In this document: one piece after another, positions 17,709 to 26,408 of the stretch
Layout of the letters: every line of letters starts with the position of its first letter
Numbering within the stretch: the stretch's first letter is position 1
DNA from: Alkalimonas cellulosilytica
Lineage (GTDB): Bacteria > Pseudomonadota > Gammaproteobacteria > Enterobacterales > Alteromonadaceae
Length of the DNA stretch: 64,000 bases
NCBI RefSeq assembly: GCF_036325985.1
Contig: NZ_JAUHLI010000006.1
Coordinates: 171,600 to 235,599, forward strand
Direction: 5' to 3'
Position numbers and translations under genes: made by a program
Notes under the pieces: model-generated
What the model was told of the DNA's origin: nothing
The model's input: the letters and a program-made list of their open reading frames with translations, nothing else
The model's database searches: none

Positions 17709-19187
17709 TTATCCACTGCACGGTTGATTGAGGAGGGTACGTACCTCTGTTAACAGATCAAGTGCCAACAAGCCGCGCTGGCCAAATCTGGCAGCAAGAT
17801 GATCTGCTGCGGTAGCATGCAGCCAGCTGCCAAGTGCTGTGGCGGTTTCAGCATTCAGGCCTTGTGCCCACAAAGCAGCAATGATGCCGCTGAGTAAATC
17901 GCCCATGCCCGCAGACGCCATGCCTGGATTACCTGCATTCAGTAACTGCAGGTCTTTCTCACCTGCAATCAGGCTGCCATTGCCTTTAAGTAGTACTGTG
18001 GCCTGATACTGCTGATGCAGGGCCTGTACCGCTTTGAAACGATTTTGTTGCACCTCTTTGCTGCTGCACTGCAGCAAACGGGCCGCTTCACCCGGGTGTG
18101 GGGTTAAAATCAACTGCTTAAGTTGGGGAGTTGTTTGTTGCGTCAGTAAGTTAAGGGCATCCGCATCCAGCAGCACCGGTTTGTTTTGCATCAGTACTTG
18201 CTGCAACAATTGCTGGCCCCAAAACTGTTGTCCAAGGCCCGGGCCTGCCACAATAACACTGGCTTTCAGGAAAAAGGGGTGCAAATCCTGCTGTGCTTCT
18301 ACGCCATGCACCATGCACTCTGGCCGGCGTGCAATCAATGCCGGAACATGCTCTTTGCGGGTCAGCACTGTCACCAGACCCGCTCCACAACGCAGTGCTG
18401 CTTCTGCGCTCAGCAAAGGGGCACCAGCCATGCCAAAGTCACCACCAACAATGACCACATGACCGGCCTGGCCTTTATGGAAATGAGCGCATCTGGGTTG
18501 TAGCTGTGCCAGTAGTTGCGCTCCGTTGACCTGTCTGGCGCTGTATTCCTGAGCAGCAAAGATGCGCTGTGGGATGGAGAGTGGCTCCAGCAGCAAGTCA
18601 CCGCAGTGATCAGGCCCATCCGCCGTGAATAAACCGATTTTGTGGCCTATAAAGCCCAGCGTGACACTGGCCTTCACTGCAGAGCCCAACACCTGGCCGG
18701 TATCGGCGCACAGACCGGAAGGAACGTCAACCGCTAGTACCGGGCAGGAGGACTGATTGATTTGCTCTATGGCGCTGGCGTAATCGCCGCTGACCGGACG
18801 ATTTAAACCTATACCAAAGAGTGCATCCACCACGACATCAGCTTTAAAAGCAGCGCTCAGAGCAAGCAAAGGCACCTCTGCCTGTTCCGTCGCTTTTTTT
18901 GCCATCTGCGCCGCTTTAGGCAGTAACGCGTGATCGCCGATGCACTTAACTGCAACCTGGTAGCCTTCCGCTTGGGCATAAGCAGCCAGCAGGTAGCCAT
19001 CACCACCGTTGTTGCCGGCTCCTGCATACACCAGCAAACGTTTGCGACAGGGCCAGCGTTGCTTCAGCAGGCCGAGCAAGGCACTGGCAGCTTGTTGCAT
19101 CAGCACAAAGTCGCCCTGAGCCATCTCAGCAATGGCTTGCTGCTCAATGTCCCGGATTTGCTCGCTGTTATAAAGCCGGCCTGTCAT
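17709..19187 (-). CDS. nnr: Bifunctional NAD(P)H-hydrate epimerase / ADP-dependent NAD(P)H-hydrate dehydratase
   Basis: This enzyme repairs hydrated NADH and NADPH. The N-terminal YjeF_N part (residues about 1-210) is the epimerase and shows GAGNNGGDGYLLA. The C-terminal ribokinase-like part (about 225-490) is the dehydratase with GNPGMASAGMGDLLSG, the nucleotide-binding signature. At 492 residues it is of normal length for the fused bacterial form. In many gammaproteobacteria nnr sits with tsaE and queG; here it is immediately downstream of the ydbH-ynbE-ydbL genes (8-base gap to ydbL) and may be co-transcribed with them. Confidence 0.95.
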   Translation of the reverse strand: MTGRLYNSEQIRDIEQQAIAEMAQGDFVLMQQAASALLGLLKQRWPCRKRLLVYAGAGNNGGDGYLLAAYAQAEGYQVAVKCIGDHALLPKAAQMAKKATEQAEVPLLALSAAFKADVVVDALFGIGLNRPVSGDYASAIEQINQSSCPVLAVDVPSGLCADTGQVLGSAVKASVTLGFIGHKIGLFTADGPDHCGDLLLEPLSIPQRIFAAQEYSARQVNGAQLLAQLQPRCAHFHKGQAGHVVIVGGDFGMAGAPLLSAEAALRCGAGLVTVLTRKEHVPALIARRPECMVHGVEAQQDLHPFFLKASVIVAGPGLGQQFWGQQLLQQVLMQNKPVLLDADALNLLTQQTTPQLKQLILTPHPGEAARLLQCSSKEVQQNRFKAVQALHQQYQATVLLKGNGSLIAGEKDLQLLNAGNPGMASAGMGDLLSGIIAALWAQGLNAETATALGSWLHATAADHLAARFGQRGLLALDLLTEVRTLLNQPCSG

Positions 19188-19194
19188 AGCTGGT

Positions 19195-19548
19195 TCAGCG
19201 CTTTCTTACCCATTGACCATCCAGTTTGACAAACTGACCGGCTGGGGTACGTTCAATCGCCCGTTGGCCGGCCCTGGCTTCCACATCGGCCACCGCAATG
19301 TTGTTGTCGCGGGCAATACGGCTGTATTCAGCACGGCGGGCATCGTTGATCAGCTCCACAATTTGCTGGGCTTCAGGGCTGGCTTGAACCACGCCGAGGT
19401 AACCGTTGACTTGTTCTCCGATCAGACCTTGCTCTTTGGCAGGGCCCAGGGCGTTCATGGCTTGTTGCAAGTTCATGGCCAGTACGGGCAGGGCAAATAC
19501 CAATAACAAGGTCGCCAGCAGGGTACGAAAGGTTGTCGTTGCTTTCAT
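19195..19548 (-). CDS. ydbL: YdbL-family periplasmic protein (DUF1318)
   Basis: The ATG at 19548 follows a strong AAGGAG ribosome site; an upstream in-frame codon at 19581 lacks one. The 117-residue product has a signal peptide (about residues 1-24, ending VLA). The mature domain is short and contains NDARRAEYSRIARDNNI and ends QFVKLDGQWVRK, typical of DUF1318. In E. coli ydbH, ynbE and ydbL are one operon. YdbL is proposed to act as a periplasmic helper that modulates the YdbH-YnbE bridge. The same gene order here supports the same role. Confidence 0.9.
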   Translation of the reverse strand: MKATTTFRTLLATLLLVFALPVLAMNLQQAMNALGPAKEQGLIGEQVNGYLGVVQASPEAQQIVELINDARRAEYSRIARDNNIAVADVEARAGQRAIERTPAGQFVKLDGQWVRKR

Positions 19549-19558
19549 CGTGCTCTCC

Positions 19559-19747
19559 TTAGAATAAGCCACTGGAATCACTGAACAGCTGATCCAATTC
19601 GCGGTCCACCCGGATTAAGATCTCATGTTCAATTTTAACATTGAGGTTGATGGTAATTGGCTCGGTTGGCGCTGCTACCTGCACGGTTGGGGTGCAACCG
19701 CTCAGCCACAGCGACAACGCAAGCAAGCCGATCACTTTGGTGTACAT
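19559..19747 (-). CDS. ynbE: YnbE-family small outer-membrane lipoprotein
   Basis: The 62-residue precursor has a lipobox LWLSGC, with lipidation expected at Cys18, and the family segment ITINLNVKIEHEILIRVDREL. A very good ribosome site (AAGGAGGAAA) precedes the ATG at 19747. In E. coli YnbE is an outer-membrane lipoprotein that pairs with the C-terminus of YdbH to complete an intermembrane bridge for lipid transport. The gene lies 12 bases after ydbH and 10 bases before ydbL, so the operon structure is conserved. Confidence 0.9.
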   Translation of the reverse strand: MYTKVIGLLALSLWLSGCTPTVQVAAPTEPITINLNVKIEHEILIRVDRELDQLFSDSSGLF

Positions 19748-19759
19748 GGTGTTTCCTCC

Positions 19760-22363
19760 TTAAGGCTGGCGCGGTTGTTGTAACCGCTCACGAACCCGTT
19801 TTTGAATCACTTCGTTGAGTTGATTGGTTAATTGCAAGCTGGTGATCAACGCCGGAATGTTTTCTTCCAACGTAATATTGAGGTGCACGGGCCTGCCGCC
19901 CTCCATCGCCGGATTGCGGCCCTCCAGCCGCAGTGCCAGTGTCAGATGCCCATCTGTGCTGTAACTGACGTCGCTGCTAAGCACAGAGTAGTGGAAGTCA
20001 TCCAGTGCAGCAACGATCGTTTTCATGCCCGGGTTGCTGGCTGCCATCCCCTGAGCCTGTGGTGAGCGGTAACTCAGCCTGCCGCCGGGCTCTTCCGCCT
20101 GCAAGCGGCCTCTGGCAACTTCAATGCCCTGAGCTGAAAGAAGCAATGGGATCCGACCGTTGATCAAACCCTGACCAGTTAGATCCGAGGTTGGGTGCTG
20201 GGTAAGCAACTGCTGCAAGTCCAGTTGATGAATGTGCAGAGGCAGTTCCCAGGCTTGCTGGGCCAGATCCAGCGTCATTGGCGGCAGCTTAACCCGGCCA
20301 TTGAACAGCACCAGCTCATTGTCAAACAACTCAAGGGTACCGGAGGCAGGCGCAGTCAGCGTAGCCTGATAGGTGGCCGCTAATTGCAGCGGGCCACCGA
20401 CCACGCCTTGTTCGAATTGCTGCAGCGTTAGGCGTGGGATTTCGAGCAGCAGTTGTTCAGCCTCCATAGTTAGCTGCAGTTGGCTGCTCAGCCCACGAAA
20501 AGTGGTGGTGTCATAAAAGCCAGCCAGATCCAGCAATTCGGTGCTGCTGGTAAGCTTCAGCCTGTCATCAGGCTGGCTGATGATAAGCTCGCCCTGATGT
20601 TTGATACGGCCGCGCTGTAAGGTAAGCAGTTCTGGCCAATCGGTCAGCGTTGTGGCCAGGGTGTTGCCGGCCAACAGAAAAACATCAGCCAGTTGCCAGT
20701 TGAATGCCAGTTGTTCAGGACCTGCCTGCACAGTTGTTTGAAACTCCAGGCCCGATGAGGCGGCAAGTTCACCTTCGGCTGCAAATTGCCAGTCTGAGCT
20801 GCTGTTGGCATCCAGGCGTCCTTGCCACTGCCAGTCCAGTGGTTTGACGGCAGGGTGTAGCAGTTGTGTGGCATGGACCGATGCTTTCGCCATGAAGCCT
20901 TGTTCAGTGTGAGCTGGTTTTTGCTGAATGTCGGGCGCCGGGCCAGACGATTGGCCTGACGATGAGAATCGCAGCTCATCCAGCTCCAGGCTCATACGCG
21001 CTAAACTAAGCTCCAGTGCCGGGTTTTGCACTATGGCCTGCAGCTGCAGAGGCTTGGTACTTACCAGTTCCATGGACTGAGCACTTAGCATGCCGCTCAG
21101 GCTGCTGCTGAGTTGCCAGTCGCTTAGCTGCCAGTCGCCGGAGCTAAGTTCAGGCTGTGTCAGCTGCAGTTCCAGCTGCTCAATAACCGCCTGCTGCGCT
21201 GGCAGATCCAATTGAAAGCCAGCTCTGAGTTGTTGCTTGCGATCTGCGGAGGAGACCAGAAACTGCAAGGGGAGTGCAGCCAGGCTGAACGCTTCATTGT
21301 GTTGACTGCTCAGGCTCCAATACAGGGGCTCAGCTTTAAAGCCAAGTGCTGTCAGTGGTTCTGGCAACTGCAGTTCAGTCAGGGTACCACCAGCCGCTAA
21401 ACGAAATGGGGCCAGTTGCCCTTGCTCAAATTCGGCGTTAGCTTCCAGCTCAGCGGTGATCAGCCCGAATTCGGGCAGATACAGCGGGCTTGGGCTGCTA
21501 AGTTGCAGTTGCATGCGGCCAGTGAGCTGTTGCCAGGGCTGGCTACTGATTTGCGTTGGAACCAGCAACTGCCATTGACTGTTGGCAGTCACTTGCTGCT
21601 GGAATTGCTGCAGCCAGGTTTCAGGCAGTACTAGCTGCCACTGCCTGAGTTCTGTCAGCAACCAGGCTGGTGGCGGCTGCAACTCGAGAGCCATATCCCC
21701 CTGCCAGTGAGCCTGCGTGGTATCGGATTGGTCTGCTTGCAGGCTGCTTAGTAACTGCAGCTGAAGTAAGTCGGTGACTTGCAGTTGCAAACGGATGTCA
21801 GGCCATTGCTGTTGCAGCTGATAATCCAGTTGCAGGGTCAACTGGCTGTCGGGTTGATGTTGCGGTGCCAGTTGTCCATAGGCACTCAGTTGGTCACTGA
21901 GCTTTAGTTTCAGACTGCCCTGATAGTGGCAGCGTTGTTCACCACAAGGCAAGTCCAGCAGCAATTGGTCTATCGTGTTGTAGGCTGGCAGCCAGTCAGG
22001 TAAGTGCCATTCGGTAGGAAGTTGCATCGCCGGGCTAGCTTCAGACTCAGCGGTGACAGGTAGTTGCTCCAGCCGGACGGCCAGTTGCTCCAAACTCAAC
22101 TGGTTCAGCTGTGGTCGCCAGTTTTGCCAGTGCCAGCCTAGGGTTAGTTGCTTGAATTCGACCCGGAGCGGGCTGTTATCGAGCAGATACTCAAAACTCA
22201 GATGCTGCAAGTGCAACTGGCGAAAACCCCACTGACTGATTTGGTAATCGAGCTGTTGTACCGGCAGCTGACGCAGCTGATGTTGCAGCCACAAAAAGAC
22301 TGCCAGCAGCACAGCAAGCAGCAAGGTCAGGCTTAGGCTGAAAATACGAAAAAATCGACGCAT
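19760..22363 (-). CDS. ydbH: YdbH-family AsmA-like intermembrane lipid transport protein
   Basis: The 867-residue protein has one N-terminal membrane anchor (about residues 5-27) and a long periplasmic region rich in Leu and Gln. Its strand pattern is that of the repeating beta-groove fold of AsmA-like proteins such as YhdP and TamB. The C-terminal part (MKTIVAALDDFHYSVLSSDV and the following HLTLALRLEGRNPAMEGGRPV) matches the conserved end of YdbH. In E. coli YdbH, YhdP and TamB redundantly carry phospholipid to the outer membrane. The high Gln content makes the gene poorly conserved in sequence, but order and neighbours (ynbE, ydbL) make the call secure. Confidence 0.9.
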   Translation of the reverse strand: MRRFFRIFSLSLTLLLAVLLAVFLWLQHQLRQLPVQQLDYQISQWGFRQLHLQHLSFEYLLDNSPLRVEFKQLTLGWHWQNWRPQLNQLSLEQLAVRLEQLPVTAESEASPAMQLPTEWHLPDWLPAYNTIDQLLLDLPCGEQRCHYQGSLKLKLSDQLSAYGQLAPQHQPDSQLTLQLDYQLQQQWPDIRLQLQVTDLLQLQLLSSLQADQSDTTQAHWQGDMALELQPPPAWLLTELRQWQLVLPETWLQQFQQQVTANSQWQLLVPTQISSQPWQQLTGRMQLQLSSPSPLYLPEFGLITAELEANAEFEQGQLAPFRLAAGGTLTELQLPEPLTALGFKAEPLYWSLSSQHNEAFSLAALPLQFLVSSADRKQQLRAGFQLDLPAQQAVIEQLELQLTQPELSSGDWQLSDWQLSSSLSGMLSAQSMELVSTKPLQLQAIVQNPALELSLARMSLELDELRFSSSGQSSGPAPDIQQKPAHTEQGFMAKASVHATQLLHPAVKPLDWQWQGRLDANSSSDWQFAAEGELAASSGLEFQTTVQAGPEQLAFNWQLADVFLLAGNTLATTLTDWPELLTLQRGRIKHQGELIISQPDDRLKLTSSTELLDLAGFYDTTTFRGLSSQLQLTMEAEQLLLEIPRLTLQQFEQGVVGGPLQLAATYQATLTAPASGTLELFDNELVLFNGRVKLPPMTLDLAQQAWELPLHIHQLDLQQLLTQHPTSDLTGQGLINGRIPLLLSAQGIEVARGRLQAEEPGGRLSYRSPQAQGMAASNPGMKTIVAALDDFHYSVLSSDVSYSTDGHLTLALRLEGRNPAMEGGRPVHLNITLEENIPALITSLQLTNQLNEVIQKRVRERLQQPRQP

Positions 22364-22466
22364 AATGGCCCAATCATCAAGAGTTTAAAGCAGCCGAGAG
22401 TTTAAAACAGGATAGTGCTTTGCAACTGAACGAGCAATGAATTCTGTGATTTAGTGTCTCTTAGCA

Positions 22467-22494
22467 AAACGCCGGCAAAAATTGCCGGCGTTTT
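22467..22494 (-). terminator. Rho-independent terminator after the NlpE/META lipoprotein gene
   Basis: An almost perfect hairpin has stem AAAACGCCGGCA at 22467-22478 and a matching arm ending in TTTT at 22494, with a very small loop. A and T runs on both sides would let it act on either strand. It lies between the lipoprotein gene stop (22516) and the ydbH start (22363). Confidence 0.85.
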
Positions 22495-22515
22495 ATTTGC
22501 TGAACATTGGATGGC

Positions 22516-23622
22516 TTAATTGGCCGCGGGCACCAGCTGCATAATGACCTGGTTGTCTTTAAATAACTGCAACGCATGGCCATTCACTTCCGCTCGGTCA
22601 GCACTTTGCAAGCGCTCAGTGAAGTCACTTTCGATGCGGCTGCTTTCTTCACAGAATTTGCGGGTCATCGCCAGTGCGTTGATTTGCAGGGTATTAGCAC
22701 GTTGGCGGTAGTTGGCATGAAAGTTATTGCAACCGGAAAAGCCATACAGGGTATTGTTGTCACGGAACAGCACCCGAACATTCAATTGTTGCGGCACGTA
22801 CTGATCGGCAATTTTCTCTGCCCGCCAAACCACACCCTGCACCGAGCTGGGCGCATGGCGCTGCGGACAGCTGGCACCCGGCCAGAACTGTTCAAACTGA
22901 TCGATAAAGAGTGTGTTGCTGTCGCTGCCGTTGCCAAGCCGGCCAGTTAGGGTGGCAATCACCGCTTGGCCATTTAGCTGTGGATCCTGCCGGTAATTAC
23001 GCAACATCGGCATATGATGCTGGGTCATTGCGACCTGGAAGCGCTCGCCCGAGTCGCACTGAGTAAAACTGGCACTGTCACCGTTCACCTGATACAGGCC
23101 CAGCATCGGGCGGCGGGTATCAATGGATTGCAACCGGCTGGCGCGATCCAGATGGTAGTTCAGGCTGGAAACAATAGGCTTACCCGCCATATCCAGCATG
23201 GTCAACCGGTGATTGCTGACAAACTGAAAGGTAGGCAGGGTGTGTTGCTGGTTCATCAGGTGTAGGGTGCGTTGCTCGAGCAGCCAGGTGCCTTTAACCA
23301 ATAATATATCGTTGCGCTCCAGGTATTCCTGGCGAATTTCAAAACGACCATCGCGGTACAGGTTCAGATGAAAGGCAATACCAGGACAATCTGCACAGGG
23401 CAGGGTACCAATAAAACTCATGTCCTGATCGATGAAAATCATCTCAAAATCGGTAGCCAGTGCCTGGGTCACATCGCTGTCAGCCACTTCTTCCACCACC
23501 AGGGTTTCGACCGGCACCATGGTGGCTGGTAAGCGCTCGCTGCGGCTGATCTCAGGCTTGGTAGTACAGGCAGCAACCAGCAGACTGGTTAGCGCACAAA
23601 GGGCAATACGTGTTTTCATCAT
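22516..23622 (-). CDS. NlpE-like lipoprotein with C-terminal META domain
   Basis: The 368-residue precursor has a lipobox LLVAAC with Cys19. It then has an NlpE N-terminal-type domain with the CxxC motif CADC at residues 76-79 (GTLPCADCPGI) and the continuation LNLYRDGRFEIRQEYL. The C-terminal 100 residues are a META/HslJ-type domain (GVVWRAEKI, NTLYGFSGCNNFHANY). NlpE monitors lipoprotein export and copper or redox stress through Cpx signalling; META proteins are linked to heat and motility stress. The fusion of the two is known in related bacteria. The gene is a single unit, divergent from nothing and ended by a clear terminator. The signalling role is inference. Confidence 0.85.
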   Translation of the reverse strand: MMKTRIALCALTSLLVAACTTKPEISRSERLPATMVPVETLVVEEVADSDVTQALATDFEMIFIDQDMSFIGTLPCADCPGIAFHLNLYRDGRFEIRQEYLERNDILLVKGTWLLEQRTLHLMNQQHTLPTFQFVSNHRLTMLDMAGKPIVSSLNYHLDRASRLQSIDTRRPMLGLYQVNGDSASFTQCDSGERFQVAMTQHHMPMLRNYRQDPQLNGQAVIATLTGRLGNGSDSNTLFIDQFEQFWPGASCPQRHAPSSVQGVVWRAEKIADQYVPQQLNVRVLFRDNNTLYGFSGCNNFHANYRQRANTLQINALAMTRKFCEESSRIESDFTERLQSADRAEVNGHALQLFKDNQVIMQLVPAAN

Positions 23623-23669
23623 GACTCGGACATGCTCCCATTGAACAGATGCGGACCATTATACCTGTT

Positions 23670-24560
23670 TCAGACGTTTCGGATCGAGGTAAGTTTCGAT
23701 TGAATCGCATTGGCTGCTATTTCAGGCGCTTCCTGCATAAAGCAGTGACCACCCGGCAGTTGTTGCAATTCGATGGCTGGGTTAAGCCGCTGCCACTTTT
23801 GCAAAGCTTTTGCGACAAAGGGATAGCTGTTGTCACCATAGAGCACCAGGGTCGGGGCGCAGGGGTTGGCTAGCTGGCGCCATAAGTCACGTGGGAAAGA
23901 GCCAAAAATTTCCGCTTCCCGTTCTGGCTGGCATTTTAAACTGACGCCCTGGTCGCTGGGTTTGAGCGCATGCTCAATGTAGGCCGCTAACGCTTCAGGC
24001 TGCCAGTCACGGAACAGAGCGCGTTGCTGCAGGTAGTGGCGGGCACTGTCTTTGTCTGGCCAATGCTGGCGACGCTTTAGGGCGGCTCGGGCATAAGGGT
24101 TGCGTTTATAGAGCCTTACCATGCTCAACGCTTTCATGCTGGCCAGCATGCTGGGGGTAAAGAGTACCGGTTCCAGCAGGATCACCTGGTGAAAGAGCTC
24201 AGGGTGACTGGCATTGTTCAGTGCTGTTAGCACGCCACCAAAGCTGTGGCCAAGAGCGATATGGGGTACCCCCGGATAGAGGTGGCGATGTGCCAGCCAG
24301 GCCTGACGAGCCAATTCTGCGCTTTCGTTCCAGCCGATAAAAGCACCGCCATGATCACTGTCGCCATGGCCCTGGGCATCGGATAAAAACAAGTCATAGT
24401 CTGTGGCCAGTTGCTGCAGCATTGGCTGATACATCCGGCTGCAAAAACCATTGCCATGCAATACATGCAGCACTGGTTTGCCACGCGGAGCGCTGTGATA
24501 GCCCCGCAGGGTAAAGCCATAGTGGGTATGAAAAGACCAGGGGAGAAGTTCCACCAGCAT
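23670..24560 (-). CDS. Alpha/beta-hydrolase fold protein
   Basis: The ATG at 24560 follows an AGGGA ribosome site. A longer reading to 24731 would run into the neighbouring gene and lacks conserved residues. The 296-residue protein has the oxyanion segment HGNGF (35-39), the nucleophile elbow GHSFGG with Ser106, an acid in LVLYGDNS and a catalytic His in PGGHCFM. It has no signal peptide, so it acts in the cytosol. Substrate is unknown; the cap region (about 130-220) is rich in Arg and aromatic residues. The gene lies 64 bases after the unrecognised gene at 24625-25122. Confidence 0.88.
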   Translation of the reverse strand: MLVELLPWSFHTHYGFTLRGYHSAPRGKPVLHVLHGNGFCSRMYQPMLQQLATDYDLFLSDAQGHGDSDHGGAFIGWNESAELARQAWLAHRHLYPGVPHIALGHSFGGVLTALNNASHPELFHQVILLEPVLFTPSMLASMKALSMVRLYKRNPYARAALKRRQHWPDKDSARHYLQQRALFRDWQPEALAAYIEHALKPSDQGVSLKCQPEREAEIFGSFPRDLWRQLANPCAPTLVLYGDNSYPFVAKALQKWQRLNPAIELQQLPGGHCFMQEAPEIAANAIQSKLTSIRNV

Positions 24561-24624
24561 TGTCCCTGTTGCACATAAGATGTGCGGCAAGATGCCAGTT
24601 TTCGCATCCTGCCGCAAGTCAGAT

Positions 24625-25122
24625 TCAGACTTTTTCCTTATTGGCGGTTTGCTCTGCTGTGCGTTTCGCCGCGACTTCGAACAACCGGCTTTGCTCCTGT
24701 TCGAGAGCTTCAATCTGAGCATGATCGGCATCGGTCAGCTCATCTTTGGCCAGGATTTCCTCTATTTTTTCTTGCAGTGCTTCGTATTTTTCCCGGTCAA
24801 AGCCAACCCGGGAGTCGGTCATGGCCTGCATCATCCGGCTCAGGTAATCGACCTCTAAGGGGGCTTCCTCGGCAATTCTGCCATCCGGTCTGTAGGTCAG
24901 GCTTAAGCTGTCCGCTTGTTTGGCTGGTTGGCTAAGGGTCACCCGGTCGGGCTCTGGTATCGGCGTTGGCAGCAAATCCGGCACTGGCTGGGGTTGGATA
25001 TCTGGCTTTATACCGTTCTCTGGTTGCTTGATGGGCAATGGCTGGACATTGGCTTTGCCTTCGAGCAGGCGTTGTTTCAGCGTCTGGTATTCACGACTAT
25101 CGATGTTGGGGGGGATCAGCAT
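24625..25122 (-). CDS. Unrecognised Pro-rich protein with C-terminal coiled coil
   Basis: I do not recognise this 165-residue protein. It begins MLIPPNIDSREY, with no signal peptide or membrane segment. Residues about 25-65 are a low-complexity linker rich in Pro and Gln. Residues about 95-160 are charged and predicted helical (REKYEALQEKIEEILAKDEL), ending in a Lys-rich tail. The layout of short motif, flexible linker and helical hairpin suggests a binding or adaptor protein. A good distance to the hydrolase gene and codon use like its neighbours argue that it is real. It could be co-transcribed with the hydrolase at 23670. Confidence 0.65.
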   Translation of the reverse strand: MLIPPNIDSREYQTLKQRLLEGKANVQPLPIKQPENGIKPDIQPQPVPDLLPTPIPEPDRVTLSQPAKQADSLSLTYRPDGRIAEEAPLEVDYLSRMMQAMTDSRVGFDREKYEALQEKIEEILAKDELTDADHAQIEALEQEQSRLFEVAAKRTAEQTANKEKV

Positions 25123-25260
25123 GCTGATGGCTCCTCATGGTATTACTGCAATGGAAAGATGACTGCATGTAAACCAGAGGTTATGCAAAGGCTGCGCCAT
25201 GCTTGACGCTACTTTATAGCAAAGGGATACTGAGAGCTGCAAAGCAACCAGCAGCTATCT

Positions 25261-25280
25261 AGCGGCAATAGGCTGCCGCT
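25261..25280 (-). terminator. Possible terminator stem after the exporter operon
   Basis: A 7-bp perfect stem (AGCGGCA at 25261-25267, TGCCGCT at 25274-25280) abuts the stop codon of the last permease gene. On the minus strand it is not followed by a U run, so it may be a weak terminator or only an mRNA-end stabiliser. Confidence 0.4.
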
Positions 25281-26408
25281 TTAAGGCTTGAGTTTGCCGC
25301 TGCTGCGATAAAGCCAAAGCCCGCAGCTCACCAAAGCAATGGTCAGGCCGCCTAGTGCCATGACTTCAGGCAGAATATCCCCCAAGCTGGCACCAAGCTG
25401 GTTAATGCCAACAAAACCATGAATACCAGCAGTGGAAGGCAGCAGCCAACGCAGATAATACAGGGCAGTTGGCAGGGCCTCTGCCGGCCAGCTGTAGCCG
25501 GAGATAAACAACATCGGTACAGCGCTGACCAGCAGCAGTTGCAGGCCCCGTTCGCGGCTTTGAAACAACCGTCCAAGCAGCAGAGCGAAAGCCGCGATGC
25601 ATAACGAGAACAGCAGACAAAATACAATTAAATGCAGTAAGGCACCCAACTGGGCGTACTGCTGCAACCGCAAAGCCACCAGGAAAAAATACAGCGAGTT
25701 CAACAACCCAATACTGCTGAAGGTGAGCAGCATACCGCTGTATGCGCGCCAGCCAGTGGGGAGCTGTTTCAGTTCGGCTTGGCGCCCCAGCAGCAAGGTA
25801 ACCCCTATCAACAGTGTCTGCTGGATCACCAGCACCATTACTGCGGGCACAATCGAGTGGCCATAACCACCGTTCGGATTAAACAGAGCGCGACTATGCA
25901 ATTGCAGGGGTTGCAGGCTATCCATGGCTTGCGTTGGAGCAAAGCCTGAACTTTGCAACTTATGCAAACCGATGCCGGCGCCCATGGTCATGGCAGCTTC
26001 ACTGGCATTCATCAGTGCTTTGCTGCCAGCCAGCAAATAGCCGCCATGGCTGGCTACCTGCACCTGAGCCGTGCGGCCTGCCAGAATTTCCTGATGAAAT
26101 CCAGGTGGGATAATAATCAACGCCATCACGTCACCCTGCCAGAGTGCCGATTGGATAGTGGCAGGATCATTGCTGATCTGCCGAAGCTCCAGATTTGGCG
26201 CCGCCAGCAATAAACGCTGCAGTGTGCGGGAGGAGGCACTCTGATCCTGATCAACCAGGATGGCTGGTACCGCCTCGACCTGCTCATAGTGGTAAGGCAA
26301 AGGGTAGAAAAAAGAGTAAATCAGTCCGGCAACGAACAACAACAAGATGGCCCCTTTGTCCTGAAATATCAGTTGCCAGGTACGCTGACTATGCTGCCAG
26401 ATACTCAT
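25281..26408 (-). CDS. ABC-2 type export permease, second subunit
   Basis: The 375-residue membrane protein has an N-terminal helix (about 20-38), a periplasmic domain of about 130 residues with the fold of ABC-2 exporters (AILVDQDQSASSRTLQRLL, GDVMALIIIPPGF) and five or six C-terminal helices. It belongs with the YhhJ/YbhS/YbhR type. The ATG at 26408 overlaps the stop of the preceding permease (TGATG), so the two are translationally coupled. No ATP-binding motifs are present here or in the rest of the operon. It probably forms a heterodimer with the product of 26408-27577. Substrate unknown; drugs or hydrophobic compounds are typical. Confidence 0.88.
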   Translation of the reverse strand: MSIWQHSQRTWQLIFQDKGAILLLFVAGLIYSFFYPLPYHYEQVEAVPAILVDQDQSASSRTLQRLLLAAPNLELRQISNDPATIQSALWQGDVMALIIIPPGFHQEILAGRTAQVQVASHGGYLLAGSKALMNASEAAMTMGAGIGLHKLQSSGFAPTQAMDSLQPLQLHSRALFNPNGGYGHSIVPAVMVLVIQQTLLIGVTLLLGRQAELKQLPTGWRAYSGMLLTFSSIGLLNSLYFFLVALRLQQYAQLGALLHLIVFCLLFSLCIAAFALLLGRLFQSRERGLQLLLVSAVPMLFISGYSWPAEALPTALYYLRWLLPSTAGIHGFVGINQLGASLGDILPEVMALGGLTIALVSCGLWLYRSSGKLKP

